Shown: positions 21,366 to 33,319, counted from the stretch's first letter. The stretch is 64,000 nucleotides of DNA from Arion vulgaris (GCA_020796225.1 CM036753.1:63582865-63646864), one strand, 5' to 3'. The notes: a model not told the origin generated them from the letters alone. Numbers and translations: made by a program.

Positions 21366-21700
21366 AAACACACTTTTCTTTTCTTTCTTTATTCACTCCT
21401 GTTTTGCCTCACAGCGTCAGGATAAGAAGAGATTTCTAGAACGAGCACTTGTGCGCGCTTCATAAATAGTGTCTTTCGTCGCCTCTGTTATCTCTGAGGT
21501 CCATCTTTTGCTTTGTATCCATTGTATCGAAGCAACATCGCTCTTTGAGGTGGACTGTCTGTTGGTAATCTGCTTATCTGGCCGAACCATTTAATTTGTT
21601 GTTTCTTGATGAAGTTTAGTACTGATGTTGTACCCACTTTTTCCCAATGTCTTTATTTCTCAGCCGGTGTCTTCTTGTTACTCCCAGCAATCTGCGTGGA
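21366..21700 (-). mobile_element. LINE-5-type (local name) 3' end
   Basis: The minus strand encodes a KVGTTSVLNFIKKQQIKWF-like run and then an ISRLPTDSPP-like run, with EISSYPDAVRQN near the tail. Matches 29215-29535 and, in the plus orientation, 54425-54990. Confidence 0.72.
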
Positions 21701-21739
21701 CACTTCATCTCTGTCGTGACTAGTTTTCTTCTATCAGTT

Positions 21740-22320
21740 AATGTCAGCGTTATATCAAATAGTTTGTTCTGAGCAGAACTTTGCAACCCTTACAGTCCTT
21801 CAGAATTTCTCTCTCTCTCTCATCAACCAGATGTTCCGCCTCTGCAGCTATCGTGATCAAACCATCAGTTACATCATGAATCCATCTTCTTCATGGTCTT
21901 CCTCTTCTTTTCTTTGCCGGTATGTCTCCTTCCATGATGGTCTACTCCAATCCATCGAGTCTTTTTATATGTCCAAAATATCCAAATTTTCTCTTTCTTA
22001 TTTGTAGCATCAGCCAGTTTTCTTTGATTTTGAGTTCTTTCTGGATAGATCTATTTGTTATATTCTCTGTCCATGATATACGAAGTTCTCTTCTGTAGCA
22101 CATATTCAAAAGCCCATATATGTTTTTCCACTGCTTTATTAAATGTCCATGCTTCACAACCATATGTTAACATTGAGAGTATGCATGCTCTTAGTATTCT
22201 GATCGTTGTTTTCATATCAGTTCCGTTCCATCCTGATTTTAGTTGTTTAATTTTTTTTAAAACCATGTTTGTTCTTCTTTTAGTTTCCTTCCTCCCATTG
22301 CCATCTGTTGTTAACAAGCA
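21740..22320 (-). mobile_element. LINE-2-type 3' portion
   Basis: The minus strand encodes ILRACILSMLTYGCEAWTF, then DREYNK-like and RSIQKELKIKENWLMLQIRK, followed by FGYFGHIKRLDGLE. This is the connection between the reverse transcriptase thumb and the basic C-terminus. Frames change several times. Confidence 0.8.
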
Positions 22321-22321
22321 G

Positions 22322-22480
22322 TGAGTCTCTACATAACAACAATAATACCACGTGATAAGGTTAATGTGAGGTCACTTATACCGTAAGTGGGAGTTGAAGT
22401 GATAGAAACTTAACAATGTTAAATAACCATAGAAAACGGAACAAAATAATCGCGCCCACGTACATTCAAACACACATGCA
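22322..22480 (+). repeat. Dispersed 150-bp repeat, copy 2
   Basis: Second copy of the sequence at 21215-21365. A shorter, weaker piece is at 17395-17470. Confidence 0.7.
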
Positions 22481-23370
22481 GCACTATCTCATCAAGTGGC
22501 TTGTCATGACCAGAACTTTGCCACCCTAACAGTCCTTCGGAATTTATTTCCTTTATAGGCCAGATGTCCTGCCTCTGCAGCTGCCTTGTTGAATCCTTTC
22601 ACTCCGCAATTTTTTTGTTACATCTGGACGTAGCTGTAATGCAACGTGTACTGAAGTAGTCAGTATTCTGGTTTTGCGTCATCTTAAAAATAACACGAGC
22701 CGGTATATCAGCTCAGCGGAGTGATGGAGTTAAATCATCAGTTATTTCCTTAATACACATTCTCCGTTGTCTTCATTTTTTACTATTTACCGAGATACAT
22801 CCTTCCATAATGGTCTTCTTAACCCCTTCGTGTCTTTTTATATGTCAAAAATACTTCATAATTACCATTCTTTGCTTTTTGTACCACCAGCCAGTTTTCT
22901 TTGATTTTGAGTTCTTTGTGAATAGATCTATTTGTTCTCTTCTCTGCCCGTGGCATAGTGTGCAACACTGTGCACAATCATCATCATCAAATAGCTTGTC
23001 CTGAGCAGAAATTTGCCACCCTAACAGAACTTCGGAATTTCTCTCTCATAGGCCAGATGTCCCGCCTCTGTAGCCGTCATGTTCAAACCATCAGTTACAT
23101 CCTGAATCCATCTTCTACGTGGTCTTCCTCTTCTTCTCTTTGCTGGTATGCCTCCTTTCATGATGGTCTTCTCCAGTCCTTCATGTCTTTTTATATGTCC
23201 AAAATATCTCAATTTTCTCTTTCTTATTTGTAGCATCAGCCAGTTTTCTTTGATTTTGAGTTCATTCTGTATAGATCTATTTATTCTCTTCTCTGTCCAT
23301 GATATACGAAGGACTCTTCTGTAACACTAATATTCAAAAGCACATAGATGTTTTTCCACTATGCACAATA
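22481..23370 (-). mobile_element. Two further LINE-2-type 3' ends in tandem
   Basis: 22481-22960 is degenerate. 22961-23370 is clearer, with LMLQIRKRKLRYFGHIKRHE, GGIPAKRRRGRPRRRWIQ and DVTDGLNMTATEAGHLAYE on the minus strand. Together with 21740-22320 this makes three truncated copies in one orientation. Confidence 0.78.
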
Positions 23371-24000
23371 TAAACTAGAAATAAATATGCTGTTATACTT
23401 CCTACAAGAGTTTGATATGTTAAGTCTTACTGTAATTTAAGAACAGTAGGTGGTCCTATTTATGCTATTTTTAGTATCCAATTACAGTATCTTTATATTC
23501 TTTGTTGTTCAGACACACTTATGTTCATGTTAAATACATTTTTACTCTTATATTCTGTTACAATGGATATTTTAACCTCCTTTGTTGGAAGACTTGAGAA
23601 TCGGGTTCACATTGAAAGAGCTCATGGGCGTCCTATATTTGTTTTATAAGGGGAGGGGGGGGATAGGAGAAAGGAGGAGAAAGAAATGAATAAACAAAAT
23701 GTTCTATTTGTAGTCTACTGCAGGAAATGGAGAAGACCACATGCAGATCAGATTTTGATTACAGGCTCCATGTATAGAAATATTAACTGCTGATAAATGT
23801 TGAAACCATAGCTAGTTAGCAAGTCAATCATATATTTCCAGCTATCATGTAACATGCGGCTGCTAATAACAATAAAACTAATAAACCATTTTTCAGAAAA
23901 CTAAAACCCATTTTCCAGCCCCCACCCCCTTTCCTTGCTTTAACGCATAGGCGCCCATGAAAGAGCTCCTATTAGTTCTAAAGATATCAGTGTCTTTGAT
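23371..24000. other. No recognised feature
   Basis: AT-rich with a g-rich run (aggggagggggggg) near 23650. No supported gene. Confidence 0.5.
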
Positions 24001-24004
24001 GTTT

Positions 24005-24200
24005 TTTCGATCCAGAAGCACTTGAGCTTTCAGCTCTTCGGCTCGGTGCCATGTACATCGTAACCCTTCGGTTCGGTGCCACAAACACCGTAAATCTGGA
24101 GAACCTGTGGCTTTTCTGCCAGCCCGCGGAATTGAACCGCACTTACAGGGGCTTGTCACCCGTCGTCCAACGCGCTACGAACACGCTGGGCAGGCAGGCC
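24005..24200 (-). mobile_element. SINE-B (tRNA-derived) copy
   Basis: Full-length copy in reverse. It starts with the reverse complement of gcccagcgtgttcgtagc on the right and runs to ttgagctttcagctcttcgg on the left. Confidence 0.85.
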
Positions 24201-24304
24201 TTAATGTGTTTAAAGAATAATAATCCAAGTACCGCTTTCACTCGAGAAATTACTAGATTTGAGAGAATCAAATTCCCCCCGGTTGTTGTCAATTGCAAAA
24301 GAGG

Positions 24305-25523
24305 ATTACCATTTCGGACCTATCGGTTCTCTGTGTGCTATTTAGTTCTCTGTGTGCTATTTAGTTCTCTGTGTGCTATTTAGTTCTCTGTATGCTATTT
24401 AGTTCTCTGTGCTGTTTAGTTCTCTGTGTGCTGTTTAGTTCTCTGTATGCTATTTAGTTCTCGGTATGCTATTTAGTTCTCTGTGTGCTATTTAGTTCTC
24501 TGTATGCTATTTAGTTCTCTGTGTGCTATTTAGTTCTCTGTGTGCTATTTAGTTCTCTGTGTGCTATTTAGTTCTCTGTGTGCTATTTAGTTCTCTGTGT
24601 GCTATTTATTTCTCTGTGTGCTGTTTAGTTCTCTGTATGCTATTTAGTTCTCTGTGTGCTATTTATTTCTCTGTGTGCTGTTTAGTTCTCTGTATGCTAT
24701 TTAGTTCTCTGTGTGCTATTTAGTTCTCTGTGTGCTGTTTAGTTCTCGGTATGCTATTTAGTTCTCTGTGTGCTGTTTAGTTATCTGTGTGCTATTTAGT
24801 TCTCTGTGTGCTATTTAGTTCTCTGTGTGCTATTTAGTTCTATGTGTGCTATTTAGTTCTCTGTGTGCTATTTAGTTCTCTGTGTGCTATTTAGTTCTCT
24901 GTGTGCTATTTAGTTCTCTGTATGCTATTTAGTTCTCTGTGTGCTGTTTAGTTCTCTGTATGCTATTTAGTTCTCTGTGTGCTATTTAGTTCTCTGAGTG
25001 CTATTTAGTTCTCTGTATGCTATTTAGTTCTCTGTGTGCTGTTTAGTTCTCTGTATGCTATTTAGTTCTCTGTGTGCTGTTTAGTTCTCGGTATGCTATT
25101 TAGTTCTCTGTGTGCTATTTAGTTCTCTGTGTGCTGTTTAGTTATCTGTGTGCTATTTAGTTCTCTGTGTGCTATTTAGTTCTCTGTGTGCTATTTAGTT
25201 CTCTGTGTGCTATTTCGTTCTCTGTGTGCTGTTTAGTTATCTGTGTGCTGCTTAGTTCTCTGTGTGCTGTTTAGTTCTCTGTATGCTATTTAGTTCTCTG
25301 TATGCTATTTAGTTCGGTGTGCTGTTTAGTTCTCTGTGTGCTATTTAGTTCTCGGTATGCTATTTAGTTCTCTGTGTGCTGTTTAGTTATCTGTGTGCTG
25401 CTTAGTTCTCTGTGTGCTGTTTAGTTCTCTGTATGCTGTTTAGTTCTCTGTATGCTATTTAGTTCGGTGTGCTGTTTAGTTCTCTGTGTGCTGTTTAGTT
25501 CTCTGTATGCTATTTCGTTCTCT
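24305..25523. repeat. 19-bp satellite, about 64 copies
   Basis: Unit ctctgtgtgctatttagtt repeats with variants (tatgctattt, tgctgttt, cggtatgc). Groups of units recur as higher-order blocks. The array is cut at 25523 by the solo-LTR-like block and continues at 27128. Confidence 0.97.
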
Positions 25524-27127
25524 TGTAACCGTGAAGGGGGGCTCTACTCAAACCAACTATGTAATAGTGTAGGCTTGGAATATCCTAGGTCTACGACGGC
25601 ACCATTTATGTAATCGTCAAGGGGGGTCTGGCTACTGATAACTATTTAATATTTATTCTTCTATCCTCTCCATTGGCACTAATATGTAACAGTCTATCCT
25701 TGTAATCTCTACTAATATTACCCTCAACATGTATTTACAACTCTATCAACACCATCCACAACTACGTACATAGACTACAAATAAAAGAAATGGCCGTCAA
25801 GTACATCGTACATCTATGTGAGAATCAAACCCGATTCTCAACTTTTATTTCTTTATATTTACTTATTTAAATATCTCATCTATGTTCAAAATAATAGCAC
25901 ATACATCAAATTATCAAACTAAAGAAAATCCTGAAAAAAGAAAATCAACAATTCAAAACACATACCAATGCACATAGCTGAAAAATATACCTACTAACTA
26001 ATATTGATTGTCTCCCCTAAGTGATATCTAATACCCTGACATCCTATCTCTAAAAATGTTCACTGTTCACTGTTTACCTTGCTTGCGATGTCCTTAGAAA
26101 TAAAATACTTGTTCGGTCACAATACGTTATACCGCTTCTAGCTAGAGTTGCTGTCCTAATAGTATACACGAAAATGTCTCTGCTACTGGTTAAAATAATG
26201 CATCCTGAAAAAAATGGCTGACATCTCTCTCTCTCATATACTGTTATAGCCTCTCCGTCGGGTCTGGCCCTACCTCTTTAGTTTAGCTCTACCGCCTAGT
26301 TTTCCAACTCTGACAACTAGTCATCCGGTTCTAATGTAACCGGTTCACCAATTCTGAACAGGAACTCTCTCTGATTTGGACAAAATCTCCGTGGAGTTCT
26401 ACATCTACGTCTTAGTTGGGCTCTCTCCCTGTCTGCAACTCAGTTCAATTCTACTGTCCCTCTGTCTCTATCCGAATGCGTGTGAAGATGTTTCGATGAA
26501 GTGTCTAAAGTTGTCTGAAGTTCTGTGAAGTTGTCTAAAGTTGTCTCTTCACTCTTTCTGTCTGTAACTGTCTCAGACTCAGACTACCCACTCTCTGTCC
26601 CTCTGTATGAATGATAATTGACTACCCTCACTGCCTGTCCCTGGGTACCTCTCTGCTCCTCTGTCTCTATCCGAATGCGTTTGAAGATGTTCTCTGACCA
26701 ACCGTCCCTCTGCCAAGTGTGTGTGAAGATGTTGTGTATCGAATCTACAATGTGTATTCTATTTATCCACTGGCAATTTTCTTTGTTTCTAAATCAGTCA
26801 TTGTCCTTTTAGTAAAATTCTCACGGTCAAATCTGTTTAGTTGGCCTGGGAAAAACCCAGCTAATTTGACAATCGTGACCGGACAATCACCCAGACGTTC
26901 AAAAAAGAATACAATTAACCTCTCTGGCTCCAGGAAAGAAAAAACAGGGCATAAATTTTCTTCTAGTTAAGAAGAAGTCTCCTTGCTAACATATCTGGTC
27001 TGTAATTATATGTTCCACAGCCCAGGTATATTGTTACCCTTTTGGTTAATTGAAAATACGTGCTTAGTTGCAGCTTGGGACTACGAATAAAGCAAGGGGA
27101 TAACCTGGTGTCATATTCCCTGCTACA
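25524..27127 (+). mobile_element. Probable solo LTR (1.6 kb) inserted in the 19-bp satellite
   Basis: Starts TGTAACCGTGAAGGG and ends CCTGCTACA, the TG...CA ends usual for LTRs. The satellite bases CTCT are present on both sides (25520-25523 and 27128-27131), as expected for a 4-bp target duplication. An AATAAA lies about 40 bp before the right end, which suits a polyadenylation site. No direct terminal repeats or open frames are seen inside, so it looks like the remainder of recombination between two LTRs. It is not related by eye to the LTR at 7058. Confidence 0.75.
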
Positions 27128-27232
27128 CTCTGTGTGCTATTTAGTTCTCTGTGTGCTATTTAGTTCTCTGTGTGCTGTTTAGTTCTCTGTGTGCTATTTA
27201 GTTCTCTGTGTGCTATTTAGTTCTCTGTATGA
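27128..27232. repeat. Right remainder of the 19-bp satellite, about 5.5 copies
   Basis: Same unit as 24305-25523. It resumes exactly after the CTCT duplication. Confidence 0.95.
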
Positions 27233-27279
27233 ACCAAGAGGTTATTTATAGAGATGAACAAATATGATCGAATGTGTCA

Positions 27280-27549
27280 TTCTTCTTCTTCTTCTTCTTC
27301 TTTGAGCGCTCCATATCGACCACTTGTTAACCACTCTTTGTGATTTTATGTGATCTAAGCCTAAGAGCGATTGAACGATGTGCCAGATATGCGCTTACAA
27401 GTAGGTCAGCACATCCGATTACTGCAACGCTTTTTTCTTTACTGAGTAGCTTCCCTAGATCATACATCAGTCGTCTCTTACTATATGCCTTGTAGGTCGC
27501 AGTGGTACTATTCTTTGCTTCTCTTGCGTGTCCCGGTACCACACGGACG
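27280..27549 (-). mobile_element. SINE-A, full length with target duplication
   Basis: Bounded by GAATGTGTCA at 27270-27279 and 27550-27559. The element is therefore 270 bp, starting ccgtgtggtaccgggaca on the minus strand and ending in a (GAA)n tail. This copy defines the family's ends. The lack of a clear tRNA-like head means its origin is open. Confidence 0.92.
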
Positions 27550-27602
27550 GAATGTGTCAAAATACGTGCCTAGGGAGTTTGTGAATGAGACTAGAAAACC
27601 AC

Positions 27603-27852
27603 CCGTGTGTTGTCGGGACTCGCAAGGGTAGCAAGGAATACTAACACTGCGACCTACATGGCGTGTCTAAGAGTCGACTGTGGTAGGGGCCTAGGGAAGC
27701 TATCCTAATAAATAAAAAGCGACGCAGAAATTGGATGTGCTGGCCTACTTGTAGGCGCATAACTGGCACAACGTACAATCACGATTAGATCACATACAAA
27801 TCACAAAGAGTGGCTTAACAAGTGGTCGATATAGAGCTCTCGAAGAAGAAAC
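27603..27852 (+). mobile_element. SINE-A copy
   Basis: Opposite orientation to the neighbour at 27280. Starts cccgtgtgttgtcgggac and ends gtggtcgatatagagctc, then gaagaagaaa. Confidence 0.88.
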
Positions 27853-27943
27853 TAGAAAACGCCTTTTTTTTCTGACATAGTTTTACATCCTGCAACTTTG
27901 GTTCTTTTTTAGTTGCACGGAGGCAGGAGGAGGGAAGACAAGG

Positions 27944-28725
27944 CTATACAATCTATCTGATGTATTTCTCTTGAATATCTGCTATACAATCTATCTGATG
28001 TATTTCTATTGAATATCTGCTATACAATCTATCTGATGTATTTCGTTTGAATATCTGCTATACAATCTATCTGATGTATTTCGTTTGAATATCTGCTATA
28101 CAATCTATCTGATGTATTTCGTTTGAATATCTGCTATACAATCTATCTGACGTATTTCGTTTGAATATCTGCTATACAATCTATCTGATGTATTTCGTTT
28201 GAATATCTGCTATACAATCTATCTGATGTATTTCGTTTGAATATCTGCTATACAATCTATCTGATGTATTTCTCTTGAATATCTGCTATACAATCTATCT
28301 GATGTATTTCGTTTGAATATCTGCTATACAATCTATCTGATGTATTTCGTTTGAATATCTGCTATACAATCTATCTGATGTATTTCTCTTGAATATCTGC
28401 TATACAATCTATCTGATGTATTTCGTTTGAATATCTGCTATACAATCTATCTGATGTATTTCGTTTGAATATCTGCTATACAATCTATCTGATGTATTTC
28501 GTTTGAATATCTGCTATACAATCTATCTGATGTATTTCGTTTGAATATCTGCTATACAATCTATCTGATGTATTTCGTTTGAATATCTGCTATACAATCT
28601 ATCTGATGTATTTCTCTTGAATATCTGCTATACAATCTATCTGATGTATTTCTCTTGAATATCTGCTATACAATCTATATAATGTATTTCTATTGAATGT
28701 CTGCTACACAATATATCCGTTGTAA
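27944..28725. repeat. 38-bp satellite, about 20 copies
   Basis: Unit ctatacaatctatctgatgt plus atttcgtttgaatatctg. Variants with ctcttg or ctattg in place of cgtttg sit mostly at both ends of the array. The last unit decays into unique sequence. Confidence 0.97.
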
Positions 28726-29090
28726 TCTTCCCAAATATTAACTCCATCTTTTATCTATCTTACATTGTATTTCTGACTGTGAATCTGCTAATGATTCAAC
28801 TTTCTGTGGCACAGAGTGGATTCATCTTACAGCCACAACCAGTTTTGTTTGATTGAATTAGAGTATTGACCGTTAACAAATAGTTGGCATCCAGACGTGA
28901 GCTGTCGAGCAGCACTTAGAAGCACTCAGTCCTGAGCTTAAGTAAATAAACTTGCTAAGTATACTTTAACTTCTATTCCTGGCGATAACTATTATTGCGT
29001 TATATAGGTACAAGAAGAATCAAAATTATTGCTATGAAATGAAAAACCAGCACTCTAGTTTAGACAATTGCGATGTATATTGACCCTGTA
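28726..29090. other. No recognised feature
   Basis: Nothing supported apart from AT-rich stretches. Confidence 0.45.
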
Positions 29091-29212
29091 GGGTGGATTA
29101 GAGTAGTGCATAAGCGTTGGCATATTGGCTCGGACACAAGAGGGTTGTGGGTTCAATCCCATACTCGTCGTTCCGCATGTGTGGAAAGAAATTGACCACC
29201 CTACCTTATGCA
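29091..29212 (+). mobile_element. tRNA-like SINE fragment
   Basis: Contains a B-box-like gtgggttcaatcccatac and is flanked by gtagggtgg and its reverse complement ccaccctac. Copy number within the window is one. Confidence 0.5.
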
Positions 29213-29214
29213 TA

Positions 29215-29535
29215 CTTTTCTCCGATCCTGTTTTGTCTCACAGCGTCAGGTTAAGAAATTTCTAAAATGGGCCCTTGTGTGCGCTTCGTACATAGTGTCT
29301 TTCGTCACCTCTGTTATCTCTGAGGTCCAACTTTTGCGTGGCCTGCCTTTTGCTTTGTATCCATTGTATCATAGCAGCATTGCTCTTTGAGGTTCACTGT
29401 CTGTTGGTAATGTGCTTATGTGGCCGAACCATTTAATTTGTTGTTTCTTGATGAAGTTTAGTACTGATGTTGCACCCACTTTTTCCTGATGTCTTCATTT
29501 CTCAACCGGCCTCTTCTTGTTACCCCAGCATTCTG
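29215..29535 (-). mobile_element. LINE-5-type 3' end
   Basis: Nearly the same as 21366-21700 over most of its length, on the same strand. Confidence 0.72.
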
Positions 29536-29669
29536 CTTAATCTGCACACTATGGTCAAGAAATATGAAGTAACTTCATATCCTAAGGTCTGAAAAGGCTA
29601 TGGGAAATGTTATTTATATACAGACCCTACTTTATGAATTGTGCAATCAGTGAAAGTTCGTAATGCGGT

Positions 29670-30400
29670 GGAGGCCGTCTCACTGTGTAATATCAGGAAA
29701 TGATACAGCAGGCCGAATGACCAAGGTAGGTGCTATAGAAGATCAACCGGATATACCAGTTACCAATCACCAAAAGAAAAGGATGAGTAAATCAATCAGA
29801 AAGCCACCAATACTAACGCAGAACGACTAATGGTAATCTCTTGTCTTTCATCTAAGAACAGGTCACTGCAGGCTCAACCAACACATGCACAGACTAAAAC
29901 CTCTTCTAAGAACAGGTCACTGCAGGCTCAACCAACACATGCACAGAATAAAGCCTCTTCTAAGAACAGGTCACTGCAGGCTCAACCAACACATGCACAG
30001 AATAAAGCCTCTTCTAAGAACAGGTCACTGCAGGCTCAACCAACACATGCACAGAATAAAACCTCTTCTAAGAACAGGTCACTGCAGGCTCAACCAACAC
30101 ATGCACAGAATAAAGCCTCTTCTAAGAACAGGTCACTGCAGGCTCAACCAACACATGCACAGAATAAAACCTCTTCTAAGAACAGGTCACTGCAGGCTCA
30201 ACCATCACATGCACAGAATAAAGACTGCTCAGTGTGCACGTCAGATAGAAACACAGACTCCAGAGCACATCCTGCAGTCATGTCCATCATACATACACCA
30301 ACGAAACGAAACATGGCCTCATGAACGAAGCTTACAGAGCAAGCTACGGGAAATCTCGAGGTACTCCAGCTGACATGCAGCAGCATATAGACAACCCATA
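29670..30400 (+). mobile_element. RNase H-bearing LINE, C-terminal part, expanded by a minisatellite
   Basis: Begins with GNDTAGRMTKVGA-like residues (the end of an RNase H domain), then PPILTQND. The LRTGHCRLNQHMHR block follows, amplified sevenfold, then CARQIETQTPEHILQSCPSY. This order fits LINEs that carry RNase H and a Cys-rich end. It is broken by frame changes. Confidence 0.8.
29851..30228 (+). repeat. 54-bp minisatellite, 7 copies, in frame
   Basis: Units start tctaagaacaggtcactgca at 29851, 29905, 29959, 30013, 30067, 30121 and 30175. Because 54 is 18 codons, two long repetitive frames stay open, one of which keeps the LINE's RTGHCRLNQHMHRI. They arise from the period and are not evidence of a gene. 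Confidence 0.96.
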
Positions 30401-30636
30401 TCATAGGTTAGACCAGCGGTTTCTAAACTTTGCACAACCGTGGACCCTCTCGAGGTACTCCAGCTGACATGCAGCAGCATATAGACAACCCATATCATAG
30501 GTTAGACCAGCGGTTTCTAAACTTTGCACAACCGTGGACCCTCTCGAGGTACTCCAGCTGACATGCAGCAGCATATAGACAACCCATATCATAGGTTAGA
30601 CCAGCGGTTCCCAAACTTTGCACAACCGTAGACCGC
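30355..30636 (+). repeat. 94-bp tandem repeat, 3 copies, joining LINE and hAT-end sequence
   Basis: Copies begin ctcgaggtactccagctg at 30355, 30449 and 30543. Each unit has about 59 bp of LINE sequence and about 35 bp of the left end of the hAT element at 30602 (cagcggttt.. aaactttgc). Only the last unit runs into the complete element. Confidence 0.93.
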
Positions 30637-30888
30637 CTTTTAAATACATTTTGCTTCCGCGGACCCTAACAGTTTCTATATATGAAAATGGACAGGAATG
30701 AATTATCTGTGTTACAATAGTAAACAATGTCTGCAATTTAACATTTTAATAAACAACAAAGACAACATAAGACGTATAATTAGTCTTAACATGTATTTTT
30801 CTGTTTGAAATGTCAAAGATCATAATATTTCTTCAAACGCTTGAGGACCTATGTGAGTACCTCGCGGACTCCAGTTTGAGAAACTCTG
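30602..30888 (+). mobile_element. hAT-type MITE (287 bp) with 8-bp target duplication
   Basis: Inverted ends CAGCGGTTCCCAAACTT and CAGTTTGAGAAACTCTG resemble hAT termini. GGTTAGAC is present at 30594-30601 and 30889-30896, the 8-bp duplication typical of hAT. No transposase frame is present, so it would depend on one elsewhere. Confidence 0.9.
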
Positions 30889-30899
30889 GGTTAGACAAG

Positions 30900-31459
30900 C
30901 ACACGAAACCGAACGCAAAGAAGAAGAATTTCTTGTCTGAGTAATTATTGTTCTGTGTCATCCTGATAAAACTAACATGTGAGAGCACATTTATAATGAA
31001 AATATCAGTGTAGAGTACTGTAGAAGGTATATAACAATCTGAACTGACAATACACTTTTAGTGAACACAAACCGTTGAACAAATTCCGATATGAAAGATT
31101 TGCTAGTCTGGAAAGACGAGAATAAGGCGTTTTAAGAAACCAAGGGGAAGCAACTGGAATGATAACTTTAACCGCAATGTGAGTTCACTCCGATGTTAAC
31201 TTTTATTTAACAGAAGTGTTCACTCTGATATTAAACATCTGTTGCTTTGTAGTAAGGTTAATAAAAATCTCCTGAACAAATGCAAATGTAGAGAGTATAG
31301 TTATGGAGATGTAGGCTACAATGTTGAGAGTATAGTTATGAAGATGTAGGCTGCAATGCACTGGTTGCAAAATATAATGAAGTACAACTTGTTGTATGGA
31401 CAAAGAAGAATATTACGATAATAGTATTGTAATAATGATCAAGTTACAGTTTCTATCTA
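30900..31459. other. No recognised gene; small duplication
   Basis: A 39-bp stretch (gagagtatagttatg, agatgtaggct) is repeated twice at about 31290-31360. Otherwise nothing supported. Confidence 0.5.
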
Positions 31460-31671
31460 TCTATTCTATAATCCTGTTTTGCCTTTCAGCGTCAGGTCGA
31501 AAAATAAGACATCTGGAGCAAGCCCCTCTATATGCCTCGTCTTTCTTTCTCTTCTTCAGTTTCGGATTTGCCTAAAACCTTCAAGAGATTTCTAGCACGG
31601 GCTTTTGTGTGTCTTTCTCTGTTATATCTGAGGTCCACCTTTTGCGTGGCCGGCCTTTTACAGTTTCAAGG
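31460..31671 (-). mobile_element. LINE-5-type fragment
   Basis: Contains the tail region (cctgttttgcctttcagcgt on plus) shared with 21370 and 29220, with rearranged order. Confidence 0.55.
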
Positions 31672-31910
31672 GTCTAAAGCCGAAGGATTGACTTAATTGA
31701 ACCGGGTTTACCCCATATGGATCAGTCCCTCTCTGATGAAATGGCAGGCCAGCTGCAGACAGTATTGCACAAAGCACTAACTCCGGTAACAATCCAAGGG
31801 GTCTCTGAAAAAATGCACTCGTGAACAGAACAGCGCGGTTCAGATTCGAACACACGATCTTCGGAACGCAAGGGCGTAAACACTTAGCCACAGAGACTTT
31901 GTTCTCTAAG
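31672..31910 (-). mobile_element. SINE-C (tRNA-derived) copy
   Basis: Minus-strand order: the tRNA-like head near 31900, then the ggagacccc-type body, gcacaaagc and ccatatggggtaaa near 31715. Full length. Confidence 0.82.
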
Positions 31911-32590
31911 CATTTCTCTAAATGTTTAGTTTTCATTGCATGCACGTTTGCGTTTCCTAAAGAAATTTAGGGTTTCCCTCTGTAATATTTTCCAATGCGG
32001 AGAGCGCATTCATTAGACCTGAAACAAACAGCTTACGTTTTTATTGGCTGTACTGACACGACCAGTCAGTCAGGATGTCCCATATCTCGATCGCTCGGGG
32101 TAGGACACGTTGTTTAGCTCTCCTTCTAGAAGTTTCCAGGTTGGGATATGTAAACTACGAGCACTGACAGCATTTGCAAACATTGCCAACCTTTTTTTGG
32201 AATGTGTATCGTTTTGTCGCCACCAAGCAATTTAGTTTTCCCACTGTATTTTTCCTTCAAGGAGGTAGAAACGTTTGTCACAAGACAGAGCACGAAAGAC
32301 CAAGAAAGGCAGTCTTACTAGGTACAAGCACTGATCCTACCCACTCTTTCCCACGCGTTCCGCCTCTGGTACACACTTCCCTTGTGCCGACGCACATGTT
32401 GTATCAGACTTTTAAAAGGTCTTACCGACACCTGACATTTCTGGTGTGACCAATCAGTTTTACTTTGGGTGACATGTTTTTTGCACCTACAGATGACACC
32501 CAAACAGAATGACATCCTTGGTGCGATTTCCTTAGCCAGATTCTCGGTCATTTGCACAGCTTTTTGTGTGGTTATTCATTTTTATATCGA
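31911..32590. other. No recognised feature
   Basis: Short frames of 79-91 codons on both strands have no motif I recognise. Confidence 0.45.
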
Positions 32591-32820
32591 AGACCGCCCG
32601 AGTGGTTGCCGGGGCCCAAATATGGGGTGTAAAGAATAGAACCACTGTTACCTGCCATGCATGTCGTAAGAAGCGCCTAAGGAGGTTTGGCTGAAATCGG
32701 ATGCATGTGTCCGCTAGGGAATGCTAACCCGAAACAAATGCTTGCAGAAAACGGATGCACCAGGCCGTAAGGCGCATAACATGGTGCAACGACCCTCACA
32801 ATGAGGAATGGGATAACGGA
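32591..32820 (+). mobile_element. Distant relative of SINE-A
   Basis: Shares gtggttgccggggccc, agaatagaaccactg, atgtcgtaagaagcgcc and a ggcgcataac block with SINE-A. It contains an extra central piece and lacks the usual tail. Confidence 0.55.
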
Positions 32821-33099
32821 TTCTACGGTCGCCAATCTGCCTCGAAGATTTAGCCACGCAGTAAGAATGTCAGACCTACCATCACGAGGGTGGCCAAAAC
32901 TTACTGCGGGAAGAGGTCAGCACAAACGGGAAGCAGAAATCATAGGAATTATATCCTACAGAACTGTCCCCAGTATGCAGACTTGAGAAGAAAGAAGTGG
33001 TCCACTTACACTAGCGTCTAAGACAATCTGTATGACGTGGCTGATAATCTGAGGCAGACGACTGCCTTTATTAGAGAATCCGAAATCCCAATCTAGTGA

Positions 33100-33265
33100 G
33101 AACGCAGAAGAAGAATATTGAAGACATCATGAAAAAAGTGGGTACAACATTTAAAAGAGCTATCACTAGTAGAGCTAGCTGGCTGTGTTCTTAAAAACAC
33201 TGTAGAGCTAGGCAATGGGTGCCATAAGGAAAAAAAGGTTTGTGGTTCGAATCCCGTGTTTAATA
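33100..33265 (+). mobile_element. LINE-5-type scrap and a tRNA-like fragment
   Basis: 33100-33150 resembles the NIRKKVGTT region of the LINE at 54425. From 33190 a piece with a B box gtggttcgaatcccgtg follows. Confidence 0.45.
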
Positions 33266-33319
33266 ATTAGTTTTTCCGGAAGCCCCTAATACTTGTTCAC
33301 TCTCTAAATAAAGAAATGT

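Noticed and set aside
26618..26970. Reading frames inside the solo-LTR-like block
   Set aside because: Short, low-complexity and lacking any gag or pol motif.
29830..30373. Two overlapping 160-codon repetitive reading frames
   Set aside because: They exist only because the 54-bp unit is a multiple of 3; the sequence is an amplified LINE fragment.
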